DNA of 64,000 nt from Alphaproteobacteria bacterium (lineage in GTDB: Bacteria > Pseudomonadota > Alphaproteobacteria > UBA8366), in assembly GCA_021774335.1 (NCBI GenBank), contig JAJFJD010000024.1:1-64000 (forward strand), read 5' to 3'. Both the position numbers and the translations under genes were made by a program. Positions 1 through 8,664 of this stretch are shown piece by piece (the first letter of the stretch is position 1; every line of letters starts with the position of its first letter). Under the pieces are notes generated by a model that saw only the letters and a list, made by a program, of their open reading frames with translations, had not been told where the DNA came from and searched no databases.

Positions 1-100
1 TATCACGGACAGTCTTTTCTACACCACCCGATTTGTTTGCGTGTTTCCGTCTCATCTTCGCTCCTTACGTCGCTACGATGAGCCAAAAACACTCTCTTCC

Positions 101-526
101 TCAATTCAACAAGTCTGTCCAACTAAGTCTGACGGGATACAAGACGGCAGGTTTCACCGTATCCAATACCGGTGTGGCGTCAGGCGCGTTGTTGACGCCG
201 ACCCAGTCGACACAGGATAGGGCGGATAACATTTCCGCCCGGAGGTGTTCGGAAAATGCCGGTTTTCCTGGTCCTTTGTTGACGAACGCATCGGCCGTGA
301 TTGTGACGATCAGTATGTCGCCGCGACTCTTCGCTTGTTGCAGATGGCGCACATGACCCATGTGCAGCAGATCGAACACACCATGGCACAACACAACGGT
401 ACGGCCGTCTTCCCGTTCGGTGTCCGAAATTTCTGCTAATTGACTGACGGTACGGAGTTTGTTGCCGTCTGCCGCGTTCCCTTCAACTGTGGGCGCGACA
501 ACCGGTTTATGCAATCGGCTCCCCAT
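101..526 (-). pseudogene. Truncated RfaE2/HldE-type nucleotidyltransferase
   Basis: The 141-residue product starts as an adenylyl/cytidylyltransferase of the kind that activates heptose phosphates for surface glycans. The nucleotide-binding signature GVFDLLHMGHVRHL lies near residues 50-63, and NKGPGKP and the VDWVGVN strand follow in the right order. After VKPAV (about residue 127), where relatives continue with a YVKGSDY-like element and a further C-terminal part, the frame runs into an unrelated tail and stops. Neither alternative frame before the window edge restores a convincing continuation. I infer a decayed or truncated gene, possibly a remnant of a polysaccharide locus lying to the left. 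A genuine short variant is less likely. Confidence 0.6.
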
Positions 527-808
527 TCTTGAAGTCTATCCTCTCCAACCCTTATCGGTACTAGATGCCTTTCACAGCATGCATCGACCGAATTCCTCAG
601 CTTAGGCACCGGCATTGGTTCCGCGCAATAGAGTTGGGCGGCGCTATACCGTCCTGGTCAGGGCAGGGTGGGACATCGTCCGCTAAGTGCACTGAATGGT
701 AACGATTTCTGAAACTGCCTGTTGAATAGGATGTTAGCGGATGGAGTTGTCGATGCGCCGCAATCGAAACCTCATAGCGTGCAAATCTGATGCAGCGATT
801 CGGTCAAT
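527..808. other. Intergenic stretch, nothing recognised
   Basis: About 280 bases separate the broken nucleotidyltransferase from the end of modC. I see no convincing reading frame, no strong hairpin and no repeat. The two neighbouring genes are both on the minus strand, so this is the 3' side of the metC-hisI-modBC run. Confidence 0.4.
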
Positions 809-1918
809 TCAGCCGGCGTCATTTGATGCGCGATTCGCCGTGCCATGTCCCATACTCCGGCGGTCGAAAGAGACCGCCTTGATCAGGGCATAAATTTCAT
901 TCCCGACCTGAATGTTCAACGACTGAAGGGCGTACCGTGAAATGCGGGCCCAGATGGGACAGCCGATGTCGACCAGAACGTCGACCAATGGGCCGCTGCC
1001 GTCACCAATTTCCGTTACGGTGCCCCGCAATATGTTGAGGGTGCTGATCCCATCGGGAGGCGCAAGCGCAAGTGAGACGTCGCGGGCCCGGACGCGAACG
1101 CGCAATTCGTGGCCGATTGGAAGGTCCGTTGCGGGAACCAGGAGCGTGCCGCCGGGAAACTCGAGTTCTGTCAGCTGTGTTTCCGGTTGGGTGCGGGCGA
1201 CGGTGGCGGGTATGACCGCGCCGGCCTCGTAGCGGCCGGTCAGGGGACGCAGGTCGAGACGGCTCATCAGATCCTCGAGCGGTCCGACCGCGGCAACCGT
1301 GCCGTCGGACAACAAGACCAGCGTGTCGGCGAGGCGGACGATTTCGTCCGAGGAATGGCTGACATAAACGATGGGCAGGCGCACTTCTTCCCGCATTCGT
1401 TCGATATAGGTCAGGATTTCCGCCTTCCGGCCGGCGTCGAGCGAGGCGAGCGGCTCATCCATGAGCAGGAGTTTCGGTTGCGCCAGCAGGGCGCGGCCGA
1501 TGGCAACGCGCTGCTTCTCACCGCCGGAGAGGGTGCCGGGCCGTCGGTCGAGGAGCGGTGTGAGATCGAGCAATCGCACGATTGCATCGAACTCGGCGTC
1601 CGATAGCGCACCGCGCTGCCCGTAGACGAGATTGCGTTGGACGGTCATGTGCGGGAAAAGTCGGCCGTCTTGAAAAACGTAGCCAACGCGGCGTTGCTCA
1701 GGCGGAATGTCGATGCCGGCGTCGGAATCGAACAGCACGGTGCCGTCAATCGCGATCCTCCCCGTGCCCGGTCGCTCAAGGCCGGCCAACAGATTGATCA
1801 GCGTCGTTTTGCCGGAACCCGACCGGCCGAATATTGCGATGACACCCTCGGACCCCGCGCTGAAAGCAGCATTCAAGGCGAAGGTGTCTCGGCGGAATTG
1901 GACATCGACCTCGATCAT
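809..1918 (-). CDS. modC: Molybdate ABC transporter, ATP-binding protein ModC
   Basis: This is the cytoplasmic ATPase of the molybdate importer. The product (369 residues from MIEVDVQF) has Walker A GRSGSGKT near residue 31, the ABC signature LSGGEKQR, Walker B LLLMDEP and the switch His in YVSHS. These are followed by a C-terminal TOBE/Mop-type region (about residues 230-360) that senses molybdate in ModC proteins. I place the start at 1918 because the preceding 18 residues look non-coding, and because this ATG overlaps the modB stop as ATGA, the usual sign of translational coupling. It is the last gene of the metC-hisI-modB-modC run. No modA is present in the window. Confidence 0.93.
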   Translation of the reverse strand: MIEVDVQFRRDTFALNAAFSAGSEGVIAIFGRSGSGKTTLINLLAGLERPGTGRIAIDGTVLFDSDAGIDIPPEQRRVGYVFQDGRLFPHMTVQRNLVYGQRGALSDAEFDAIVRLLDLTPLLDRRPGTLSGGEKQRVAIGRALLAQPKLLLMDEPLASLDAGRKAEILTYIERMREEVRLPIVYVSHSSDEIVRLADTLVLLSDGTVAAVGPLEDLMSRLDLRPLTGRYEAGAVIPATVARTQPETQLTELEFPGGTLLVPATDLPIGHELRVRVRARDVSLALAPPDGISTLNILRGTVTEIGDGSGPLVDVLVDIGCPIWARISRYALQSLNIQVGNEIYALIKAVSFDRRSMGHGTANRASNDAG

Positions 1919-2625
1919 GGCCGCGACCCTTCCGGGTTGCCGATCCGGGCTTTGAGTCGGCGCGCCATCCATTCGGACGCGATCAAGGCGGCGACCGCAA
2001 TGGCAATGGTCAGCAGGGCGAGGCGGGCGGCGGCCGCTTCACCATCCGGTGTCTGCGTCAGCGTATAGAGCGCCAGCGGCAGTGTCCGCGTCTCGCCGGG
2101 GATGTTGGAGACAAACGTAATCGTTGCACCGAACTCACCGAGCGCCCGGGCGAATGCCAGGACCATGCCCGCCAAAATGCCGGGCGCCATCAAGGGCAGG
2201 GTTATCGTGAGGAAGACACGGCCACGTCCGGCGCCGAGCGTCCGAGCAGCGGCTTCCAGTCCTCTGTCCACGGCTTCCAGCGACAAGCGCATGGCGCGAA
2301 CCATGAGCGGGAATGCCATGACCGCCGCTGCCAATGCGGCCCCTTTCCAGGTGAACGCGACCGAGACGCCGAAGGTGTCATAGAGCCACGCGCCGACGAT
2401 GCCCCGCCGGCCCATCAGGACAAGCAGCAGGTAGCCGACAACCACCGGCGGCAGCACCAATGGCAGGTGAATTGCCGCATCGACGATGGACTTCCCGGGA
2501 AATCGGGTCCGGGCAAGCAACCACGCCGCGGCAAGCCCCAAGGGGAGCGAGCAGACGGTCGCAACCGCCGCCACACGAAGACTCAGCAAAAATGCTTCGG
2601 TTTCCAAGGGGGATAGGAGCGGCAT
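1915..2625 (-). CDS. modB: Molybdate ABC transporter, permease ModB
   Basis: This 236-residue inner-membrane protein has about five to six hydrophobic segments. The EAA loop of binding-protein-dependent permeases is visible as EAARTLGAGRGRVF, and FARALGEFGAT is typical of ModB. It forms the channel through which molybdate passes and is driven by ModC, whose start codon overlaps this stop by four bases. Only 15 bases separate it from hisI upstream, so it probably has no promoter of its own. The periplasmic molybdate-binding protein ModA normally precedes ModB but is absent here and must be encoded elsewhere if the system works. Confidence 0.93.
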   Translation of the reverse strand: MPLLSPLETEAFLLSLRVAAVATVCSLPLGLAAAWLLARTRFPGKSIVDAAIHLPLVLPPVVVGYLLLVLMGRRGIVGAWLYDTFGVSVAFTWKGAALAAAVMAFPLMVRAMRLSLEAVDRGLEAAARTLGAGRGRVFLTITLPLMAPGILAGMVLAFARALGEFGATITFVSNIPGETRTLPLALYTLTQTPDGEAAAARLALLTIAIAVAALIASEWMARRLKARIGNPEGSRP

Positions 2626-2640
2626 CGCCGAGGCTACGGC

Positions 2641-3024
2641 CTAACCGCCGTACAGGTCTTTCGGATCGACCTCCGGCTCGGCGATTGTCTCGAGCGTTCC
2701 GTCCCGTGCGGCACGGAAAAAACAGTTCCGGCGGCCCGTGTGGCACGCGACGCCGGATTGATCGACCAGCAATAGGATGCTGTCGCCGTCGCAGTCCAGC
2801 CGCAATTCCTTGAGTGCCTGGGTTTGGCCCGAGCTTTCGCCTTTGCGCCAAAGTTTTTGCCGCGAACGCGACCAGTAACACACCTGGTTGGTCGCCAAGG
2901 TTTCGGTCAAGGCGTCCGCGTTCATCCAGGCGACCATGAGCACTTCGCCGGTGTCATGCTGTTGGGCGATCGCCAGCACCAGCCCGTCCTTGTCGAACTT
3001 AATTTCGTCGAGTATCGCCTGCAT
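2641..3024 (-). CDS. hisI: Phosphoribosyl-AMP cyclohydrolase HisI
   Basis: This enzyme opens the purine ring of phosphoribosyl-AMP, the third step of histidine biosynthesis, in the cytoplasm. The 127-residue length fits the monofunctional enzyme with no HisE domain. Family motifs are present in order: VAWMN, YWSRSRQKLWRKGESSG, the metal site DCDGD and the C-terminal CHTGRRNCF with the zinc-binding cysteines. It sits 15 bases after metC and 15 bases before modB on the same strand, so it is probably co-transcribed with both. Separation of hisI from the main his operon is common in alphaproteobacteria, but the pairing with molybdate transport genes is unusual. Confidence 0.95.
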   Translation of the reverse strand: MQAILDEIKFDKDGLVLAIAQQHDTGEVLMVAWMNADALTETLATNQVCYWSRSRQKLWRKGESSGQTQALKELRLDCDGDSILLLVDQSGVACHTGRRNCFFRAARDGTLETIAEPEVDPKDLYGG

Positions 3025-3039
3025 CGTCGCTCTACGGCG

Positions 3040-4200
3040 TCAGGCCGCATTCAAGCGGTCGAAGCCAGCCTCCAAATCAGCAATCAGGTCTTCCGGATCT
3101 TCCAATCCTACGTGAATTCGCAGGAGTTGTCCGTCGGTTTGCCAGTCTGTAACCGTTCGATTGTCGGCTGGCCAGGCGGGGATCAAAAGGCTTTCGTAGC
3201 CGCCCCAACTCGACCCCATGCCGTACAGTTTCCAACCGTCCATCATGGCGGAAATCTTCTTGCGGTCTTCGGTATTGATCACGAAGCCGAATAGCCCGCT
3301 GGCGCCGGTGAAGTCGCGCTTCCACAGTTCGTGACCGGGGTCGTCGGGCAGGGCGGGATGGAGGACCCGCGTGACCTCCGGCCGGTTCTGCAGCCACTTG
3401 GCGACGGTCATGGCGCTTTCGAAGTGCCGTGGCAGCCGAACGCCGATGGTGCGAAAGCCGCGCAAGGCCAGGGTAACGTCGTCGGGCGATGCGAAATTGC
3501 CGAACAAGCCGGCAACGGTCTTGAGACGATCATAGGTCTTCTCGTTGCAGATCATCGCACCCATCATCAGGTCCGAATGGCCGCCGACATATTTCGTAAT
3601 CGCATGCACCGAGATATCCGCGCCGAGAGAAAGCGGCTTGAGGTAATAGCCGCCGCTCCAGGTGTTATCGATCATGACGACTGCACCCACCTCATGCGCC
3701 GCCTTCGAAATCGCTGGAATATCCTGCACCTCGAAGGTGTGGCTGCCCGGCGACTCCGTCCAGACCACGGTCGTGTTGTCGCGCAGCAGATCCTTGATAC
3801 CGGCCCCGATCAGCGGATCGTAGTATTCTGTCTCGACACCCAGGTTGGCTAGGACCTGATTGCAGAAGTTCCGCGTCGGCGCGTAGGTGGAATCCGTCAC
3901 CAGGACATGATCGCCACTCTTCACGAAGGCCATCAGCGCCATCGTAATCGCCTGCAGGCCGGAGGGTGCCAGCACCGTGTTATGTCCCCCCTCGAGCGCG
4001 GTCAGGGCTTCTTCCAGTGCGAAACTCGTCGGCGTGCCACGCAGTGCATAGCGAATTTTAACCGACGGGTCGGAGCGGTTGGCGAACTCCTCCATCGTCG
4101 GGAACAGGATCGTCGAGGCGCGATATACGGGAACGTTCACCGCCCCGTTATGGTCGGACGGGTGGCGGCCGGCATGGGCCAGTTTGGTGTGTTCTTTCAT
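3040..4200 (-). CDS. metC: Cystathionine beta-lyase (PLP-dependent)
   Basis: This is a Cys/Met-metabolism PLP enzyme (fold type I) that would cleave cystathionine to homocysteine, pyruvate and ammonia. In its 386 residues I see the Tyr-containing RYALRGTPT element near residue 50, MIDNTWSGG near 177, and the PLP lysine in [12 protein letters not shown] (Lys203). The C-terminal SSWGGYESL and [11 protein letters not shown] motifs are those of MetC/MetB relatives. The SSWGGYES form favours beta-lyase over gamma-synthase. It is the first gene of the minus-strand run with hisI and modBC. The promoter must lie in the 109-base gap shared with the divergent oxidase gene. I saw no SAM riboswitch pattern there. 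Confidence 0.9.
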   Translation of the reverse strand: MKEHTKLAHAGRHPSDHNGAVNVPVYRASTILFPTMEEFANRSDPSVKIRYALRGTPTSFALEEALTALEGGHNTVLAPSGLQAITMALMAFVKSGDHVLVTDSTYAPTRNFCNQVLANLGVETEYYDPLIGAGIKDLLRDNTTVVWTESPGSHTFEVQDIPAISKAAHEVGAVVMIDNTWSGGYYLKPLSLGADISVHAITKYVGGHSDLMMGAMICNEKTYDRLKTVAGLFGNFASPDDVTLALRGFRTIGVRLPRHFESAMTVAKWLQNRPEVTRVLHPALPDDPGHELWKRDFTGASGLFGFVINTEDRKKISAMMDGWKLYGMGSSWGGYESLLIPAWPADNRTVTDWQTDGQLLRIHVGLEDPEDLIADLEAGFDRLNAA

Positions 4201-4309
4201 AATTCCAACTTTTCGGTTTATATCACGCCGGTGTCGGCGGTTACGGTGCAGGAACCATATTCAAGCACCCTTCGACACGGCGGGCCAGCGGGATTTTCTA
4301 AGGGTAGGC

Positions 4310-5428
4310 ATGAATACAGCGATAATTGAAGACGTGGAATGTGTGGTCATCGGCGCCGGCGTGGTCGGATTGGCGGCCGCGCGGGCCCTGGCGATGGCCG
4401 GGCGCGAGGTCATCGTCCTGGAGGCGGAAGACATGATCGGGTCGATCACCAGTGCCCGCAACAGCGAGGTGATCCATGCGGGTATTTACTATCCCGCCGG
4501 CAGCCTCAAGGCGCGGGTCTGTGTCGAAGGGCGCAAGTGGCTGTACGGCTATTGCGCCGAACGCGGCATCTCCCACAAGCAATGCGGAAAGCTCATCGTC
4601 GCGACCGAGGAGAGCCAAATCGAAACGCTCGAGGGTATCCGCGCGCATGCGGCGGCCAACGGCGTGGATAACCTGGAGTTCCTGCGCGCCAACGAGGCGA
4701 TCGCGATGGAGCCGGAGCTTCACTGCGTTGCGGCGCTGGTGTCACCGTCGACCGGTATCATCGACAGCCACGGACTGATGCTCGCCTATCAAGGGGATGC
4801 GGAAGACCACGGTGCAATGATTGCTTTCATGAGCCCGGTCGAAAGCGCGTCGATTGGTGATGATGGCATCGTGCTCGACGTCGGTGGGGCCGAGCCGATG
4901 CGCCTCCGCTGTCGCGAGGTCGTCAACAGCGCGGGCCTGTTCGCGCCGCAGTTGGCGCGCAAGATCGCTGGGTTTCCGTCGGACAAGATTCCGCAGCCAC
5001 ATTTCGCGAAGGGAAATTATTATTCCCTTCAGGGGAAATCGCCATTCAGCAGGCTTGTCTATCCGGTGCCGCGGGACGGCGGGTTGGGCGTCCATATCAC
5101 AGTTGATCTCGGCGGGCAGGCGCGTTTCGGCCCGGATGTCGAGTGGATCGAGGAGATCGACTACGACGTCGACCCATCGCGCTGCGATGGCTTCTACGAA
5201 GCGGTGCGGCACTACTGGCCGGATCTGCCGGACGACTCTCTCACGCCGGATTATTCCGGGATCCGCCCGAAGATTCACGGCCCCGGAGAGCCGCAACCGG
5301 ACTTCATGGTGCAGGGTCCCAAGGATCACGGCGTGCCGGGGCTGGTGAACCTGTTCGGCATCGAATCGCCGGGACTGACCAGTTCCAAACCAATTGCCGA
5401 CCGCGTGGTAGAGTTGCTGAACGGCTAA
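4310..5428 (+). CDS. FAD-dependent oxidase, L-2-hydroxyglutarate oxidase (LhgO) type
   Basis: The 372-residue product (start ATG at 4310, just before [15 protein letters not shown]) begins with a Rossmann dinucleotide fold, [14 protein letters not shown], which binds FAD. It continues with [13 protein letters not shown], characteristic of the LhgO/YgaF branch of the DAO superfamily. The C-terminal [10 protein letters not shown] and [13 protein letters not shown] also match that branch. These enzymes oxidise L-2-hydroxyglutarate or a related 2-hydroxy acid and pass electrons to the membrane quinone pool. The open frame extends upstream to 4079, but that part overlaps the start of the divergent metC and looks non-coding. 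The BKACE gene follows 18 bases later, suggesting shared expression. The exact substrate cannot be read from sequence. Confidence 0.8.
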   Translation: MNTAIIEDVECVVIGAGVVGLAAARALAMAGREVIVLEAEDMIGSITSARNSEVIHAGIYYPAGSLKARVCVEGRKWLYGYCAERGISHKQCGKLIVATEESQIETLEGIRAHAAANGVDNLEFLRANEAIAMEPELHCVAALVSPSTGIIDSHGLMLAYQGDAEDHGAMIAFMSPVESASIGDDGIVLDVGGAEPMRLRCREVVNSAGLFAPQLARKIAGFPSDKIPQPHFAKGNYYSLQGKSPFSRLVYPVPRDGGLGVHITVDLGGQARFGPDVEWIEEIDYDVDPSRCDGFYEAVRHYWPDLPDDSLTPDYSGIRPKIHGPGEPQPDFMVQGPKDHGVPGLVNLFGIESPGLTSSKPIADRVVELLNG

Positions 5429-5446
5429 CGAAAAGGGAGCGGCATC

Positions 5447-6385
5447 ATGGCGGGTGGAACCAAAAAGGTCATCATAAGCTGCGCGGTCACTGGGGCGATT
5501 CACACACCCAGCATGTCCGACGCCTTACCGATCACGCCCGATGAAATCGCGCGTCAGAGCATCGACGCGGCGGAGGCGGGGGCGGCGATCATCCATCTGC
5601 ACGCCCGCGATCCCAAGACCGGCGCGCCGACGCCTGATCCCGATGTCTTCATGGACTTCTTGCCGCGGATCAAGCAGTCGAGCGGCGCCGTGGTGAACGT
5701 TACGACCGGCGGCGGTCTCAACATGTCGCTGGAAGAACGGCTCGCCGCGCCGATGAAGGCGAAGCCGGAGATGTGCTCGCTGAACATGGGGTCGATGAAC
5801 TTCGGCATCTATCCCGCCGCCGATAAGATTTCCGAGTGGAAGCACGATTGGGAAGAGCCCTATTTGCGCGGTACCGATGATTTCATCTTTCGCAACACTT
5901 TCCGCGATATCGAACGCATCCTTCGCGAGTTGGGCGAGACGCATGGCACCCGGTTCGAATTCGAATGTTATGACATCGGGCATCTCTATAGCCTGGCGCA
6001 TTTCGTCGACCGTGGCTTGGTGAAACCACCGTTCTTCGTGCAGTCGATTTTCGGTATTCTCGGCGGCATTGGCGCGGAACTGGATAACCTGCTATTCGCC
6101 CGCCGCACCGCCGATCGCCTATTCGGTGATGACTATGTCTGGTCGGTCCTGGCGGCGGGGCGGCACCAGATGTCCTTCTGCACCAACGCTGCGATGCTGG
6201 GCGGAAGTGTCCGTGTCGGTTTGGAGGACAGCCTCTATATCGCCAAGGGCCAGATGGCGGAGAGCAACGCGCAACAGGTCGCGAAGATCCGGCGCATCGT
6301 CGAGGAACTGTCACTCGACGTCGCGACCCCGGACGAGGCGCGCGGCATGTTGGCGCTCAAGGGCGGCGACAACGTCGGCTTCTAG
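5447..6385 (+). CDS. BKACE / beta-keto acid cleavage enzyme (Kce, DUF849 family)
   Basis: This family uses a divalent metal to split a beta-keto acid with acetyl-CoA into a CoA thioester and acetoacetate. The founding case acts on 3-keto-5-aminohexanoate in lysine fermentation. The 312-residue product has the metal site HLHARD near residue 50, VNVTTGGG near 85, the N-terminal IISCAVTGA strand and the C-terminal VRVGLEDSLY segment conserved in the family. A good ribosome site (GGGAG) lies 8 bases before the ATG. It follows the LhgO-like oxidase closely and precedes a threonine aldolase gene. I infer a catabolic role, with substrate unknown. Confidence 0.88.
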   Translation: MAGGTKKVIISCAVTGAIHTPSMSDALPITPDEIARQSIDAAEAGAAIIHLHARDPKTGAPTPDPDVFMDFLPRIKQSSGAVVNVTTGGGLNMSLEERLAAPMKAKPEMCSLNMGSMNFGIYPAADKISEWKHDWEEPYLRGTDDFIFRNTFRDIERILRELGETHGTRFEFECYDIGHLYSLAHFVDRGLVKPPFFVQSIFGILGGIGAELDNLLFARRTADRLFGDDYVWSVLAAGRHQMSFCTNAAMLGGSVRVGLEDSLYIAKGQMAESNAQQVAKIRRIVEELSLDVATPDEARGMLALKGGDNVGF

Positions 6386-6529
6386 CCGTTCAAAAATGCA
6401 GATTGTCTATGCGGAGGATTTTGCCGTCGCGCGGTCCTGCCCGCCGTATAGTGACATCTGGGCCGCAACGAAAGTCCGGTAAGTTCCGGCATGGCATTGA
6501 TCCGTGCCAAGAAATGGTGGGCGCCACAT

Positions 6530-7552
6530 ATGTATGATTTCTATTCCGATACGAAGACCAAGCCGACGATGGCCATGCGTGAAGCGGTATTGCAGGCCAT
6601 TGTCGGGGATGAGCAGAAGGACGAAGACCCGACGACGCTAGCGTTGTGCGACCGCGTTGCGGCTCTTTTGGGCAAGCAAGCTGCAATATTCCTGCCGTCC
6701 GGAACCATGTGCAACGAAATTGCGATCCGCGTCCACACACGCCCCGGTGACGAAGTTATCTGCGAGCGATCCTGCCACATCATCGGGTTTGAAACCGGCG
6801 GTCCGGCCGCGATCAGCGGTGTCATGATGCATCCGATCGACGGGATCAACGGGATATTTGAGCCCGAGCAGGTGCTGAGTGCCATTCGCCCCAACTCGCG
6901 TTACATGCCGGAGACCCGGCTGGTTTGCGTCGAACAGACCGCAAACATGGGCGGCGGCGCCGTTTGGCCGCTTGAGAAGATCAGAAAGATCGCCGCCGTT
7001 GCTAAGGATGCCGGGATCGCCACTCATATGGATGGCGCGCGGCTCCTGAATGCGTCGGTCAAATCGGGTGTTCTGGCAAAAGAGTGGGCGGACGGGTTCG
7101 ATTCTTGCTGGATCGATTTTTCCAAAGGCCTGGGGGCACCCGTCGGCGCGGTGCTGGCCGGTTCGACGGAATTCATCGCCCGGGCGTGGCGCATCAAACA
7201 GCAAATCGGCGGGGCCATGCGGCAGTCCGGAATCCTCGCTGCGATGTGTCTGTATGCGCTCGACAACCACGTGGAGCGCCTTGCGGACGATCATCGGTTA
7301 GCGACGTCGATTGCTGAACGAATTTTTGCATCGAAGGGGGTCGAGGCGGTGATGCCGGTGGAAACCAACATCGTCATATTTGATCTGTCGCGTGACGCGC
7401 CTGATGCGAACAGCATCGTCGATTCGATGCAAGGGGATGGCGTTCTGGTCGGCGTATTCGGGGAAAGACGCATCCGTATCGTAACCCATTTGGATGTCGA
7501 TCCAGCCGCGGCGGATGCACTTTGTGCGAGCCTGATGAATCACCTCTCGTGA
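6530..7552 (+). CDS. Low-specificity L-threonine aldolase family (PLP)
   Basis: This PLP fold-type I aldolase would split L-threonine or a related beta-hydroxy amino acid to glycine and an aldehyde. I choose MYDFYSDTKTKPT as the N-terminus (ATG 6530) because relatives begin with an equivalent DFRSDTVTRPT. An earlier ATG at 6491 would add 13 untypical residues. Landmarks are the His stacking on PLP (SCHIIGFE, His83), the Asp of HMDGARL (Asp168), the PLP Lys of DFSKGLGAPVG (Lys199) and GGGAMRQ-like QQIGGAMRQSG. The length of 340 residues is normal. It is preceded by the BKACE gene after about 140 bases and followed by a dioxygenase gene. Confidence 0.85.
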   Translation: MYDFYSDTKTKPTMAMREAVLQAIVGDEQKDEDPTTLALCDRVAALLGKQAAIFLPSGTMCNEIAIRVHTRPGDEVICERSCHIIGFETGGPAAISGVMMHPIDGINGIFEPEQVLSAIRPNSRYMPETRLVCVEQTANMGGGAVWPLEKIRKIAAVAKDAGIATHMDGARLLNASVKSGVLAKEWADGFDSCWIDFSKGLGAPVGAVLAGSTEFIARAWRIKQQIGGAMRQSGILAAMCLYALDNHVERLADDHRLATSIAERIFASKGVEAVMPVETNIVIFDLSRDAPDANSIVDSMQGDGVLVGVFGERRIRIVTHLDVDPAAADALCASLMNHLS

Positions 7553-7670
7553 TTTGGATAGCCTGAATCGGCTGACACGGTCCTGACTCCTAGGATAGTC
7601 TTTGCATTCAACGTCGCGTCGGCACGTCCGTTTCTGCAGGTGCCGGATACGGTTATGAGGAGCATGTCCC

Positions 7671-8537
7671 ATGACACTTCGCACACGGCCGCTGCACCCG
7701 GAGTTCGGGCAGGAAGTCCTGGATGTCGATCTCGCTCAGCTGGACCAAGCCACCTTCGATGCGATCTACGCGCTATGGCGTCGGGACCCGCTGCTGTTGT
7801 TCCGCCGCCAGAACCTGACGGAGGAAGAGTTGGTTGCTTACAGCCGGGGCTTCGGCAAACTTGAAGTCACCGCGCGAAGCGATGCGCATTCCCCGAAGAC
7901 GTCGGAAGTTATCTATGTGTCCCCATTGAAGCGCAGCGACGGCTCGGCGGTTGGCGGCCTCGGGAGCGACGAGCTGACCTGGCATACCGATCAGATCTAT
8001 CGGGAACGGCCCGCGACCGGCTCCATCTTTCATGGCACCGAGATGCCGCAGGGCATCGGACGAACATCGTTTTGCAACATGGTGCTCGCGTATCGGGCCT
8101 TGCCGGACAATCTGCGCCAGCAGGTCGATGAAAGTCGGGCGCGGTGTAAGTACGGGCACAAATGGATGGCGAGTTTCCACGCGCTTCTCGATGAGAACGC
8201 GGTGCAGGAAGTCGATGATCGGACGCCGCCGGTGGTCCATGAAATGGCGCTCGACGTGCCGGGAACGGACCAGCGCGCGCTCTACATTTCACCCAACCAT
8301 ACCTTTGCGATCGAAGGGATGGAGGAGGAGGACGGCCGGGCATTCTTCGACGCGGTGGTGGAAAACGCGATCCGCGACGACTTCGTCTATGTCCATGAGT
8401 GGCGCAATGGCGATGTGATCATGTGGGACAACGGGCGGCTCTTGCACCGCCGTGAGCCATTCGACGAGACATATCCGCGGTTCGCCAAGCGGACGACGAT
8501 ATTCCTCGACCCGGCGGATTTTGCGGTTCCGGAGTGA
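7671..8537 (+). CDS. TauD/TfdA-family 2-oxoglutarate/Fe(II) dioxygenase
   Basis: The 288-residue cytoplasmic enzyme carries the iron facial triad of the family: HxD in TWHTDQ (His105, Asp107) and the distal His in LLHRREPFD (His259). A downstream Arg (Arg270 or Arg274) suits 2-oxoglutarate binding. Members hydroxylate taurine, alkyl sulfates, phenoxy acids or other substrates. The next gene is a sulfatase, so a sulfated or sulfonated substrate is conceivable, but that is inference. The start ATG at 7671 is supported by AGGAG 8 bases upstream. Confidence 0.88.
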   Translation: MTLRTRPLHPEFGQEVLDVDLAQLDQATFDAIYALWRRDPLLLFRRQNLTEEELVAYSRGFGKLEVTARSDAHSPKTSEVIYVSPLKRSDGSAVGGLGSDELTWHTDQIYRERPATGSIFHGTEMPQGIGRTSFCNMVLAYRALPDNLRQQVDESRARCKYGHKWMASFHALLDENAVQEVDDRTPPVVHEMALDVPGTDQRALYISPNHTFAIEGMEEEDGRAFFDAVVENAIRDDFVYVHEWRNGDVIMWDNGRLLHRREPFDETYPRFAKRTTIFLDPADFAVPE

Positions 8538-8664
8538 CGGACCCAGTTGTCCAGTCACGAATTCACGGTCAATCGAATTGACGATAGTATGCCGTGCGGA
8601 CGCTGCCGTTTCGAAGCGGTGGTGTTGGCCCAGCAACCAACAAGAATAAGGCGGAGTACGACCT

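Noticed and set aside
1-100. Frameshift rescue of the nucleotidyltransferase
   Set aside because: Neither other frame gives the expected continuation, so a simple one-base error cannot be shown.
4201-4309. A SAM-II riboswitch upstream of metC
   Set aside because: The gap lacks the GCUAAAAAG-like pseudoknot part and the conserved stem.
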